From NCBI GenBank assembly GCA_964517345.1, contig CAZFBZ010000026.1, positions 1 through 19,130 of the forward strand: a stretch of 19,130 nt of DNA. Direction: 5' to 3'. The stretch's first letter is position 1. The number at the start of each line of letters is the position of its first letter. This DNA is from DAISLF01 sp964517345. Its GTDB lineage: Bacteria > Patescibacteriota > Gracilibacteria > Peribacterales > Peribacteraceae. Below the pieces are notes generated by a model. It was not told the DNA's origin, did not search any database, and saw only the letters and a program-made list of their open reading frames with translations. The position numbers and the translations under genes are program-made. Shown piece by piece: positions 1 to 7,958 of the stretch.

Positions 1-1796
1 TGTGACGCATCGAGCGGTGCCTCGTTGGCGGGGAGCGTCGTGAGCTGTTGCTTGGCGAGGATTTCCTCGGGCTTGGTCGTGATGACCGCCGCTTCGTCGG
101 GACTCGCGATGATCTGAATTGCGACGTGCTTGCCGCCGGCAAAGAAGATTCCTTGTCCAACCGCGGAGTTGAGCAGCACGTACTTCTCACCGTCGGTCAG
201 GTAGAAGAGTTTTTGCAGGTTATCAACGGCGGTGGGGGACTGCTTGAGCAGCACCTGTAGTGCCGAGTTCGTGATAATCGGTTTTCCGTAGGGCGAATTC
301 ACGAAGTCATCCACGTCCTGCGTGATCGTCGTGATGCCGAGGTAGTACTTGCGGGCGCGCTTCACGATGCCGAACAGGAACCGCGCGGAATCCTCGTACT
401 GCATCAGGTTCCACGCCTCATCAATCACGAGGAAGCGCTTCTTGAGCTGCGCGCGCACTTTGGTCCACAGGTAGTTGAGCACGACGTAGATCGCAATCGG
501 GCGGAGCTGTTCCTCCAGGTCGCGGATCTGGAAGACGATCATCTGCTTCTTCAATTCCACGTTCGTCGCTTTGTTGAAGAGGCCGGCGTAGCTGCCTTCC
601 GTGTACTTCTGGAGCACTTTGGCCATGTTCTCGCCGCCCTGGGTGGTCAGAAGCACATCGACCAGATCATGCAGCGTCGGCGGTTCCATCTTGGACGGGT
701 CCGGGGTCTGGAGCGTGATGCCGCGCAGCGCGTAGGTGTCGAGAATCGCCTTGTCGAGGATGCCGTCCTCGGTCGGCGTCAGCGTGCCGAGCATCAGCTT
801 GAACAGGCCGTGCAGGTTGATGACGGACGCGCGCAGCGTCTCACCGACTTCAGCCTCGTCGCCGCGGATGGCGACCGGCAGGTCGAAGGGGTTGATATGA
901 AAGCTGCTCTGGAGCGACATGGGGATGAACGAGCCGCCGACCGTCTTGCACAGCTCGACGTATTCGTTTTCCGGATCGATCACGAGCACCTCGGTGCCGA
1001 GCATCAGTGCGCGGAGGATTTCGAGCTTCACCGTGAACGACTTACCCGCACCGGACGTGGCGAACACGTTCGCGTTGGCGTTGGGCAGGTCGAAGCGGTC
1101 GAAGATCACGAGCGAGTCGTTGTGACGGTTGATTCCGTATAGGATGCCGTGGTCATCGGTGAGGTCCGAGCTCGAGAACGGGAAGCTCGTCGCGAGCGGC
1201 GAGGTGTTCATGTTGCGATTGATCTCCAGTTCGTCCAGGCAGATCGGCAGCGTGCTGGTCCAGGCGTGTTCCATCTGGAAGAGCGCGGGCTTGGTGAGCA
1301 CGAGCTTGCCTCCGAGGAGCGATTCCACGTTGGTCTGAAGCTTCTTGAGCTTCTCGGCGTCCTCGGCGTAGATCGTGATGTACATGCCCAGCTGGAACAG
1401 CTTCTCGCGGCCGCGGGCCAGCAGGTCGCGCAGTTCCTCGGCATCCTGCAGGGCGGCTTCCAGTGACGGGTCGCGCACGATGCCACGCTGCTCAAGCATG
1501 CGGATGCTGGCGCGCAGCTCAGTCACTTTCCGGCGGAGCATGCGCATGATGGCGTTGTTCGTCGTCGGGTAAATGTACTGCGCGATGTCCATCTCGGCGT
1601 CCATGTTCACGAGCTGCGACATCCAGTTCGGGTAGATGTAGTTCGGCCAGTTGTAGGCGTAGAGCGTCTTCGAGTGGCGGTCGTTCAGAATGACCTCCGT
1701 CGTCCTCACCTCCATTGCCGCGGGCGCGATGAGATCGAGAATTTTCTGCAGGCCTTCCTGGTACTGGCGGATCGTCGCGCGGTCCTCGTCCGTCAT
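1..1796 (-). CDS. VirB4/TraC-like type IV secretion ATPase (3' end cut by window edge)
   Basis: P-loop ATPase of the VirB4/TraC family, which energises type IV secretion or conjugation machines at the inner face of the membrane; in CPR bacteria such genes are often tied to pilus or DNA-uptake systems. The Walker A motif ATSGAGKS is clear (Lys about residue 252 from the ATG used here), Walker B is FLVIDEAWNLM (Asp about 459), and an ITQDVDDF segment follows. About 598 codons are visible and no stop is reached, so only a short C-terminus is missing if the family length near 600-650 holds. The start is uncertain: the ATG at 1796 has no Shine-Dalgarno, and the same frame stays open and coding-like (Pro/Ala-rich, then NPLLEAIDDLLGLHKS) up to a TAA at 1938-1940 with only a TTG (1856) as an extra usual start. 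A promoter lies just upstream at 1953-1981. Family call is firm, start is not. Confidence 0.9.
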   Translation of the reverse strand, partial: MTDEDRATIRQYQEGLQKILDLIAPAAMEVRTTEVILNDRHSKTLYAYNWPNYIYPNWMSQLVNMDAEMDIAQYIYPTTNNAIMRMLRRKVTELRASIRMLEQRGIVRDPSLEAALQDAEELRDLLARGREKLFQLGMYITIYAEDAEKLKKLQTNVESLLGGKLVLTKPALFQMEHAWTSTLPICLDELEINRNMNTSPLATSFPFSSSDLTDDHGILYGINRHNDSLVIFDRFDLPNANANVFATSGAGKSFTVKLEILRALMLGTEVLVIDPENEYVELCKTVGGSFIPMSLQSSFHINPFDLPVAIRGDEAEVGETLRASVINLHGLFKLMLGTLTPTEDGILDKAILDTYALRGITLQTPDPSKMEPPTLHDLVDVLLTTQGGENMAKVLQKYTEGSYAGLFNKATNVELKKQMIVFQIRDLEEQLRPIAIYVVLNYLWTKVRAQLKKRFLVIDEAWNLMQYEDSARFLFGIVKRARKYYLGITTITQDVDDFVNSPYGKPIITNSALQVLLKQSPTAVDNLQKLFYLTDGEKYVLLNSAVGQGIFFAGGKHVAIQIIASPDEAAVITTKPEEILAKQQLTTLPANEAPLDAS

Positions 1797-1952
1797 CGGC
1801 GCTTCGTCGCCAGACGGCGACAGTACGAGCTCGACGCTCTTGTGGAGTCCAAGCAAGTCGTCGATGGCTTCCAGGAGCGGGTTCGCTGCCTTGGGTTTGG
1901 CTGCCGGGGAGGGGGTGGGTGTGGTTTCGATACAGGTTTAGTGAATCCAGAC

Positions 1953-1981
1953 ATTGTAGCAAAAAACCCGTTTTTCCGCAA
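1953..1981 (-). promoter_or_regulatory. promoter upstream of the virB4-like gene
   Basis: On the minus strand TTGCGG is followed after 17 nt by TACAAT, and the -10 box is extended by TGC directly before it. It lies between the lipoprotein stop (2024) and the VirB4-like reading frame, so the ATPase can be transcribed independently. The predicted +1 falls downstream of the nearby ATG at 1955, which argues against that ATG as the gene start. The spacer is T-rich. Confidence 0.55.
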
Positions 1982-2023
1982 CAGGACGGGCAATGCTGGG
2001 GATTGGCGGCCGCTAGCCGAAGG

Positions 2024-2848
2024 TCAGAAGCCCAAACGGCTCCGGATGGAGTTCTGGCCTTCCAGAACGCCCAAATCCTCGGTTCCGGGGACGTTGACGA
2101 CTTTCAGGCCTGCGATCATCACTTCGCGGTTCTGCCGGATGGCCGCCAGGCGTTCATCCGACAGCTCGATCAGATCCTCGTAGGTCTGGATGACATCGGT
2201 CTGCTGTTTCACATTCGCGTCGGTCTGGGCGAGGGCGGCCTCCGACGGTCCCAGTTCCTGCTGGAGTGCGCCGGCTGTCACGTAGTCATTGGCCTGCGTC
2301 GCGCGGCGGATGTTGCGCTCGATGTCGTCGTTGGCGCGGCGCTGATCGCGCTGCTGCGTGCGCAGATTATCCAGGCCCTGTTCCAATTCTGCCAGACGGC
2401 GGCGCGCCCGCTCGGTGATGTTCTGCAGGCCCGTCAGGTACTCGTCGAGCGTCGCAGCGCGGTTGTCGCTGCGATTGAGGAGATCAGGCACATCCACCTG
2501 CAGGATGCCGGCGAACTCCTGGAGCAGCTGGAACGTGTTGTCGAGATTCGTGTTTGAGACGGACGCGAATTTCACCTGCGCGAGCACGCCGTCTTTTGCG
2601 GCAACGACGGGAACATAGCCGCCGTTGGCCATGTAGAGATTCGTGAAGATGCCCATCAGCGGGGAGGCGCGACGCACGGTTTTGATGGCGCGCAGATAGA
2701 CGGTGCGCGTCGCACTGAGAGCTCCCGTTACTTCCGGCGCAGTCGTTGCGGCCTTCTCTGTCTTGGAGCCGCCGCACGACGCGAGTAGCGACGCGGTCAT
2801 CACGGAGGTGAGGACGAATGCGAGCCGGCGAAAGCGGGGAGAGGACAT
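2024..2848 (-). CDS. coiled-coil lipoprotein, function unknown
   Basis: I do not recognise a named family. The 274-aa product begins with a basic N-region and a hydrophobic stretch ending in the lipobox LASC (acylated Cys25), followed by GGS, so it should be exported and lipid-anchored. Residues from about 130 to 230 are rich in Glu, Arg, Gln and Leu with heptad-like spacing (TERARRRLAELEQGLDNL, then QRRANDDIERNIRRA), typical of a coiled coil. It lies just upstream of the VirB4-like ATPase on the same strand and may be an envelope component of the same apparatus; that is inference from position only. A strong promoter sits 24 nt from the ATG. No Shine-Dalgarno is seen. Confidence 0.85.
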   Translation of the reverse strand: MSSPRFRRLAFVLTSVMTASLLASCGGSKTEKAATTAPEVTGALSATRTVYLRAIKTVRRASPLMGIFTNLYMANGGYVPVVAAKDGVLAQVKFASVSNTNLDNTFQLLQEFAGILQVDVPDLLNRSDNRAATLDEYLTGLQNITERARRRLAELEQGLDNLRTQQRDQRRANDDIERNIRRATQANDYVTAGALQQELGPSEAALAQTDANVKQQTDVIQTYEDLIELSDERLAAIRQNREVMIAGLKVVNVPGTEDLGVLEGQNSIRSRLGF

Positions 2849-2872
2849 CAGTCGACGTGAAGATTACAGAGT

Positions 2873-2901
2873 ATTATATCATGAAGTGCGTTTTCTAACA
2901 A
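2873..2901 (-). promoter_or_regulatory. promoter of the coiled-coil lipoprotein gene
   Basis: Minus-strand TTGTTA, a 17-nt spacer and a perfect TATAAT preceded by TGA (extended -10). The expected transcription start is near 2866, leaving a leader of about 18 nt with no Shine-Dalgarno. Confidence 0.75.
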
Positions 2902-3153
2902 TAACGGCTTCAGACAGACAAAAACTCTGATCACGGAAATGCATCAAAAATGAGTACGAATTTTCGTCACTGCGCGACGACAAAAGTTATTCGTCAACGG
3001 TGAACGATCGTGCACACAAATTGTGTTCAAAGAACGATGACTTTATGTGTGCAAGATCAAATTATTATTTCATATGGAAGAGGAGTATTCGACTGCTACA
3101 GTCGGCCTAATCTTCTGAGCAGGACTTTTGTTCAGAGGTGCCAAATTTCTTTC
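2902..3153 (+). promoter_or_regulatory. argS upstream region with leader stem-loops
   Basis: Gene-free stretch between the divergent lipoprotein and argS genes. A perfect hairpin CGACTG-CTA-CAGTCG (3090-3104) is enclosed by possible pairing of GAAGA (3077-3081) with TCTTC (3111-3115). Further upstream, TGCACACA near 3010 can pair with TGTGTGCA ending near 3053. AT-rich TATTAT boxes around 3060-3069 are candidate -10 elements, but I find no convincing -35, so the argS promoter is unresolved. Half-sites TCGTCA/GACGA cluster at 2955-2996, like those at the trmB-like operator. The frame is open upstream of the argS ATG, but the residues do not look like an ArgRS N-terminus. Confidence 0.45.
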
Positions 3154-4854
3154 ATGTTTGATCGACTGACAACGCAGGCTCTCGCGACGATTCGGACACT
3201 GGTTCCGGACGCGTCGGAGGGCCCGTCTTGGCATATTTCCCGTGAGGCAGACAGGGGGGATCTGGCGACGAGTGTTGCGATGCAATTAGGCAAGCAGCTC
3301 GGCCGCAAGCCACTCGAGATCGCCGAGATCATCCGCGATGGCATCAATGGCGTGGAGGGTGTTGCAAAGGTGGAGGCGGTCGCGCCGGGATACGTAAACG
3401 TCTGGCTCACACCCGATGCGTTCGTCCGGGAGCTCTCGCACGTTGTGGCCGCCGGAAAGCCTGTGAAGCAGAAGCCCAAGGACAAGCCGGTTATCATCGA
3501 GTATTCGCAGCCCAACATCGCCAAGCCGCTCGGCGCGCATCACATCATCGGGACCGTCTTGGGACAGGCGCTCTCCAATATCCATCGTCATCTCGGGCAT
3601 ACCGTCATCAGCTGGAACTACATCGGGGACTGGGGAACGCAGTTCGGTAAGCTCGCTGTCGCGTTTGAGCTCTGGGGCGACAAGCCGGCCAAGGACTGTT
3701 CCCTGGATGAGCTGTTGGTGCTGTACGTGAGATTTCATGAGGAATTGGCCAAGGATGCCAGCCTGGAGGACCGGGGCCGCGCCGCGTTTGCCAAACTGGA
3801 GAAAGGGGATAAGACGCTGCGGCAGTTCTGGAAAGACGTTGTGGATGTCACCAAGGGTTCTCTCGGAGCGATCTACGATCGACTGCACGTTTCCTTCGAT
3901 CTCGATTTGGGCGAGAGTTTTTACGAGGACAAGATGGAGCCGCTCATTGCGGAAGGCATCAAAAAGAAGGTCTTCACCGAGGGCAAAGAAGGATCGCTCA
4001 TCGTCGAGTTCCCGGAGGACAAGGCTCTGCCGCCGTATCTGATCCGCAAGGGTGACGGCGCGACACTCTACTCCACGCGCGATCTCGCGCAGATGCGCTA
4101 CCGCATCGACACCTACAGCCCTGCTGCGATCTACATCTTCACGGACATCGCCCAGAAGCTGCACTTCGAGCAGTTGACCGAGACGTGCCGCATGCTCGGC
4201 TGGAAGCTGCCCGCTTTCGAGAACGTGCTCTTCGGGCGCATGCGTTTTGCCGACAAGAGCATGAGCACGCGCAAAGGAAATATCCTCAAGCTCGAGCATG
4301 TCCTCGATGAGGCGGTCGCCCGCGCCGCTGACATCATCAAGGAGCGTGGCGATGGCATCCAGACGGACGACCCTGATGGCCTCGCCGAGATGATGGGCTG
4401 CGGCGCCATCGTGTACGGGATCCTCAGCCAGAACCGTAAGATGGATATCGTCTTCGACTGGGACAAGATGCTCAGCTTCGAGGGCAACAGTGCGCCGTAC
4501 ATCCAGTACACCCATGCCCGCGCGCGCTCGATTCTGCGCAAAGCCGAGGTCGCTATGGCACCCGCCGCGCCGAAGGACGTGGCCGCCCTCGCCCCGACGG
4601 AGCAGATGTTGCTGCGCACGTTGTTGCAGTTCCCGGATGCGCTGGAACAGGCAAGCGCGACGCACATGCCGCACAAGCTCGCCAACTATCTTTACGAGCT
4701 GTGTCAGGATTTCAATGCCTTCTACAACGCCGAAACCATCGTCAAAGCCGAGGAGCCGCAGCGGTCTCTGCGCCTCTTCCTCACGTCCCTCGTCGCGGGG
4801 GTTCTCAAGACCGGCGCGGAGCTGCTCACGCTCCGCGTGCCCGAACGCATGTGA
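3154..4854 (+). CDS. argS: arginyl-tRNA synthetase
   Basis: Class I aminoacyl-tRNA synthetase charging tRNA-Arg with arginine in the cytosol; 566 aa, normal length. An N-terminal additional domain (residues about 1-100) precedes the catalytic core starting at SQPNIAKPLGAHHIIGTV. The HIGH signature is GAHH (residues 127-130), unusual because the family normally has HxGH or GxGH. The KMSKS-equivalent loop is KSMSTRKG (368-375), typical of ArgRS. The C-terminal part with YIQYTHARARSI and a helical tail is the DALR anticodon-binding domain. I chose the ATG at 3154 because MFDRLTTQAL fits an ArgRS start, although the frame stays open 144 nt upstream. AGAGGT lies 14 nt before the ATG, too far for a standard Shine-Dalgarno. 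The next gene follows after 40 nt and is probably co-transcribed. Confidence 0.97.
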   Translation: MFDRLTTQALATIRTLVPDASEGPSWHISREADRGDLATSVAMQLGKQLGRKPLEIAEIIRDGINGVEGVAKVEAVAPGYVNVWLTPDAFVRELSHVVAAGKPVKQKPKDKPVIIEYSQPNIAKPLGAHHIIGTVLGQALSNIHRHLGHTVISWNYIGDWGTQFGKLAVAFELWGDKPAKDCSLDELLVLYVRFHEELAKDASLEDRGRAAFAKLEKGDKTLRQFWKDVVDVTKGSLGAIYDRLHVSFDLDLGESFYEDKMEPLIAEGIKKKVFTEGKEGSLIVEFPEDKALPPYLIRKGDGATLYSTRDLAQMRYRIDTYSPAAIYIFTDIAQKLHFEQLTETCRMLGWKLPAFENVLFGRMRFADKSMSTRKGNILKLEHVLDEAVARAADIIKERGDGIQTDDPDGLAEMMGCGAIVYGILSQNRKMDIVFDWDKMLSFEGNSAPYIQYTHARARSILRKAEVAMAPAAPKDVAALAPTEQMLLRTLLQFPDALEQASATHMPHKLANYLYELCQDFNAFYNAETIVKAEEPQRSLRLFLTSLVAGVLKTGAELLTLRVPERM

Positions 4855-4894
4855 GCCGTTTCCCTTTCTCTATCCCTCTTTTCCTTCCTGTCCC

Positions 4895-6364
4895 ATGTAC
4901 AGCAGCCGCCGCACCCGCATCCGCAACCGCCGTATCCGCACGCGCGGCGGATCCACATCGGCGCCCATCGTGGCGTTCCTGCTGATCGCGTCATTCGGCA
5001 TTCTGTTCGCGGGATGCAACCGCACCGTCCGCGGACCCAACGATCCCGAGAGCGCTGTGCTGGAGGATACGACGTTCACGGTGGAGGATCTGGCGCGTTT
5101 CCAGGAACTGTCGGACGGCTCGGAGAGCGGCGCGATGACGGGCAGCGGGTCGAGCGAGGGCGACATTGCACGCCTGGACATTGCGGACTCTTCCAGCGGT
5201 ACCGTGGCTGGTCCGACCATCGATCCGGCTTTGGCAAGCAAGTACCTGGCTGTCCGCGCCATGCCGGATACGGGCGCGACCAACGTGTACCGCGTGACCA
5301 ATGAATTCCTCAACGTGCGTGCCGAGGCGAACGTGCGCGGCGCCTCCGTGGGGCGCCTGAACCAGGGTGAGCTGGTGACACTCGTGGAGTTCGTGAACGC
5401 CGGTTGGGCGAAGATCCAGATGGCGAACGGCACGCAGGGATTCGTGGCTTCGCGCTACATCGCCAAACTGGTCAGCGAGAGCAGGCTGAAGGACGAGGAG
5501 AAGAACTTCGAGGGGCTCTACTTCGTGGATTACACCTTTGTGAACGTGCGCAAGTCGCCGGACCAGCAGAGCGAGAAGCTCGGGGAGATCCCGGGCCAGG
5601 CGTTCGTGCGGCCGATCAGCGTCGACAAACTCTGGGCGCGCGTGCCGTTCCAGGGCAAGGAGGGGTACGTTTCCACGCAGTTCCTCGCGCCGTTCCGCCC
5701 CACGTTCCTCGTGCGCCAGGACACCTTCGCATTGCCGATCCTGCGCTACGACGTCAGCCAGCCGGGCATGCTTGAGGCCCTCGTCGCCCACGCGACCAAG
5801 CTGCGCGAAGGGGGAGCGAAGCTGATGACCTTCCGGTCGTTCTTCGATCTCGTCCTCACCCAGGAGCTGCGCGACGTGCGCCTGGCGCCCAAGAGCGTCC
5901 TGCTCGGGGTGAACGGACTGACGCCGGCCAACATCAAGCAGGTCTCGGACGCGCTCTATGCGGCCGCCATCCCGGCGACACTCTTCCTGCAGACAAAAGA
6001 CGTCGGCGTGAGCGGGATCAGCGAGAAGACGATCCTGACGCTGCAGGCCAACGGCTTTGATATCCAGTCCGAGGGCCATACGGGCGACGATCTGCGTGCT
6101 CTCACCAACGCCCAAATGATGCTGGAGCTCCAGCAGAGCCGCATGCTCTTGGAGGAAATGACCGGCAAGACTGTCTTCGCGGTCTTTTACCCGCAGGGCG
6201 GCGTCAATGAGCGTGTGATGCAGAAGGCCGTCGACGCAGGCTACCTGTTCGGCATCGGCAACATGCCCGACCGCAGCTTCACCCGTGATCAGTTCCTGCG
6301 TCTCCCGAGCGTGGCCGTTACGTCGACCATGACTGCGGATGATGTGGTGCAGTTTGTGAAGTGA
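4895..6364 (+). CDS. lipoprotein with two SH3b domains and a degenerate NodB-like deacetylase domain
   Basis: Predicted exported lipoprotein of 489 aa: a very Arg-rich N-terminus, a hydrophobic segment (about 24-40) and lipobox FAGC with Cys41. Two SH3b domains follow, about 132-192 (NEFLNVRAEANVRGASVG) and 208-266 (YTFVNVRKSPDQQSEKLG), of a kind that often binds wall peptides. Residues about 335-489 follow the NodB polysaccharide-deacetylase pattern, but the TFDDG motif is LGVNG (337-341), the second metal histidine of HxxxH is Asp (GHTGDD, His395) and the RxPYG motif is FYPQGG (431-436). Enzymatic activity is therefore doubtful; glycan or wall binding is more likely. The leader is a long pyrimidine tract (CCTTTCTCTATCCCTC) without a Shine-Dalgarno. 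It lies 40 nt after argS and probably shares its transcript. Domains are clear; the in vivo role is inferred. Confidence 0.85.
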   Translation: MYSSRRTRIRNRRIRTRGGSTSAPIVAFLLIASFGILFAGCNRTVRGPNDPESAVLEDTTFTVEDLARFQELSDGSESGAMTGSGSSEGDIARLDIADSSSGTVAGPTIDPALASKYLAVRAMPDTGATNVYRVTNEFLNVRAEANVRGASVGRLNQGELVTLVEFVNAGWAKIQMANGTQGFVASRYIAKLVSESRLKDEEKNFEGLYFVDYTFVNVRKSPDQQSEKLGEIPGQAFVRPISVDKLWARVPFQGKEGYVSTQFLAPFRPTFLVRQDTFALPILRYDVSQPGMLEALVAHATKLREGGAKLMTFRSFFDLVLTQELRDVRLAPKSVLLGVNGLTPANIKQVSDALYAAAIPATLFLQTKDVGVSGISEKTILTLQANGFDIQSEGHTGDDLRALTNAQMMLELQQSRMLLEEMTGKTVFAVFYPQGGVNERVMQKAVDAGYLFGIGNMPDRSFTRDQFLRLPSVAVTSTMTADDVVQFVK

Positions 6365-6380
6365 TTCCTCTTTGAGCTAC

Positions 6381-6422
6381 AAGCTGTGTCACCCTGAGCG
6401 TAGTCGAAGGGCGACACAGCTT
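6381..6422. repeat. inverted repeat between convergent genes, possible bidirectional terminator
   Basis: Arms AAGCTGTGTC (6381-6390) and GACACAGCTT (6413-6422) are a perfect 10-bp match. After one mismatch the stem continues with CCCT/AGGG. The core CCCTGAGCGTAGTCGAAGGG resembles a short palindrome I remember as dispersed in many unrelated bacterial genomes; this is from memory, not searched. It lies 17 nt after the lipoprotein stop and before the end of the convergent small gene, a natural place for a terminator, although it lacks a long T tract. Confidence 0.7.
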
Positions 6423-6445
6423 TGGACGGCTGACGCCTGTCTTTC

Positions 6446-6467
6446 TTTTCTTGTCGCGACAAAGAAG
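6446..6467. repeat. second palindrome, TTGTCGCGACAA core
   Basis: A perfect 12-bp palindrome (6451-6462) flanked by TTC and, one base shifted, GAA, giving a slightly bulged longer stem. The left flank is a TTTCTTTTC pyrimidine tract. It sits in the same short convergent intergenic gap as the preceding inverted repeat. Function unknown; it may be part of one composite interspersed element. Confidence 0.45.
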
Positions 6468-6500
6468 TACCGCCGCGCAGCGCGATAGACGTAACAGGTC

Positions 6501-6782
6501 TTACCTCTTGGGAATCAGGTTCTGAAACGCCTTCATCATCTCCGCGGACTGCTCCTGCGTGTACTTCATGGTCTGTTCGGTGGAGATCGTGATGATCTTG
6601 GTCATGATCTCGTCGAAGTTCTGGGCGAAGTACACCGAGCTCCAGACGAAGAACAGCGCCATGGCGATCCAGACGAAGCCGTGCAGCATGCCCATCCAGG
6701 TACGCAGGCGGTCCCGCTGGTCCAGGCGCTCCAAATGCATCGCGATGCGATCGAGCTTCTCTCCAACACTCTCGGCCGACAT
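6501..6782 (-). CDS. small single-pass membrane protein, unknown function
   Basis: The 93-aa product has an acidic/basic amphipathic N-terminus (VGEKLDRIAMHLERLDQ), one hydrophobic segment around residues 33-57 (GMLHGFVWIAMALFFVW) and a polar C-terminal helix rich in Gln, Met and Lys. The start at MSAES was chosen over an ATG 21 nt upstream because AAGGAG stands 6 nt before it, one of the few clear Shine-Dalgarno sites in the window. It is the last gene of the minus-strand wall-related cluster, 47 nt after the FemAB-like stop. A weak -10-like TATACT lies in that gap, so it may also have its own promoter. No family recognised. Confidence 0.75.
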   Translation of the reverse strand: MSAESVGEKLDRIAMHLERLDQRDRLRTWMGMLHGFVWIAMALFFVWSSVYFAQNFDEIMTKIITISTEQTMKYTQEQSAEMMKAFQNLIPKR

Positions 6783-6829
6783 GGGGCTCTCCTTGTCCAT
6801 CACGTCAAAAGTATAGACCTAAACGCACC

Positions 6830-7951
6830 TCAGAATCCGCGCTTCCACTTGCGGAGATACTCGAATCCGCGCGTGATGTAATACAGAGTGGAAAGAGGGA
6901 TATCCACGCAGTGCATGAGGGGCATCAGCGACCCTCCGAAACCGGTCTTGAAGAGCGTCACGCCGGCGAACGGATGGTCCTTCTGGGGACGCACGGTGCC
7001 ATCCTGTTCCGTCGTCGGAGCGATGCCCCAGAAGTTGTACACGCGGTCGCCGCGGACGAGAGCGTCGCGGATTGCCGTCCACTGGAGCAGGTAACTGGAC
7101 GGGATCTTCTTGAACGCGTCGGCGCTTGCACCGTGGTGGTAGCTCGTCTCGCCGCAGGCATGCATGTGGATCGATGCCGCGATGACCTGGTTCTGGTATT
7201 CGGCGAGGTAGACGGTGCATTCCTTGCGGGCGGCGAATCTCCGCACCTGGCTGCGAAAAAACGTGTTGCTGTACGGCGTGAAGGCATGGCGTTTTCGCGT
7301 TTCGTCATGCAGGCGGATGAAGTGCTCGTCGGTGTCGCGCACGGGATCCGATGACGCGCGGATCGTCACGCCGTCTTTCTCCGCGCGGCGCACGAGGTTG
7401 CGGGTTGTCGCGCGGAAATTTTTGAAGATCTCGTCCGGATCGCGCGGGGTGAGCGCGGTCTTCCCGGTCGCGTGATCCCAGCTGTCCGGCGTCGTGAGCG
7501 GCAGGTACCACACGTGCTCGGCGAGCAGGTGCAGCGGAGAAGGACGCACGCGTGCACCGGCTGATGTGCACATGTTCTCGAATGCTTTCTGGTCGATGTC
7601 GCGCAGGAACGGACTCAGCCGCAGGAATGCGCAGGAATGCTCTTTTGCGGCCTGTTTCAGGGCGGCAATAAGGGGTGCGGCAATGGCTGTAAAGTCCTCC
7701 GGTCGAAGCGATTCGGCGAACACCGGACCGTAGGGCACGCTCAAGTGGCGGCCGCGCCGCGCGGGGACGAGATGCGCGAAGCAGATACCTACGATCTTGC
7801 TGTCCTGCGTGACCTGCAGACGCACGGGCGTCTGGCCGATGTCGTTATAGACATCGCCCATTGTCCAGCTCTGGAGAAACGGCGCGTAGCGCTGCGACGC
7901 GAGGAACGCGTCCCAGGCTGCGGGATCGGTGGCGGGGGAGACGTGCATCAT
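6830..7951 (-). CDS. FemAB-like aminoacyl/peptidoglycan bridge transferase
   Basis: A 373-aa protein with the two-GNAT layout of the FemAB/FemX family, whose members use aminoacyl-tRNA to add amino acids to the peptide of lipid II. Visible family features are YAPFLQSWTMGDVY near the start, LSVPYGPVF, LRLSPFLRD, the central FKNFRATTRNLVRRAEKDGV, the second-domain stretch YLAEYQNQVIAASIH followed by YHHGAS, YLLQWTAIRDAL, and the terminal VTLFKTGFGG. The substrate amino acid cannot be read from sequence. The start was set at the ATG pair 7-10 nt after the preceding stop; an earlier ATG at 7987 would overlap that gene by 29 nt. It is the fourth gene of a tightly spaced operon with Mur-ligase-like and DegT-like genes, which supports a role in envelope peptide or glycan building. 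Confidence 0.85.
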   Translation of the reverse strand: MMHVSPATDPAAWDAFLASQRYAPFLQSWTMGDVYNDIGQTPVRLQVTQDSKIVGICFAHLVPARRGRHLSVPYGPVFAESLRPEDFTAIAAPLIAALKQAAKEHSCAFLRLSPFLRDIDQKAFENMCTSAGARVRPSPLHLLAEHVWYLPLTTPDSWDHATGKTALTPRDPDEIFKNFRATTRNLVRRAEKDGVTIRASSDPVRDTDEHFIRLHDETRKRHAFTPYSNTFFRSQVRRFAARKECTVYLAEYQNQVIAASIHMHACGETSYHHGASADAFKKIPSSYLLQWTAIRDALVRGDRVYNFWGIAPTTEQDGTVRPQKDHPFAGVTLFKTGFGGSLMPLMHCVDIPLSTLYYITRGFEYLRKWKRGF

Positions 7952-7958
7952 CGGGAGT

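Noticed and set aside
3010..3153. N-terminal extension of argS by 48 residues
   Set aside because: The stretch reads Cys- and Ser-rich sequence unlike ArgRS and contains leader hairpins; MFDRL is a better start.
3000..3153. T-box riboswitch before argS
   Set aside because: No specifier-loop, T-box sequence or terminator/antiterminator arrangement was found.
3286..4674. Long minus-strand open frame inside argS (462 codons)
   Set aside because: Antisense to strongly conserved ArgRS motifs; its own composition is not protein-like.
4991..6115. Minus-strand open frame opposite the SH3b/NodB-like gene (374 codons)
   Set aside because: Shadow of a real coding frame with SH3b and NodB features; His/Arg/Glu-rich without domains.
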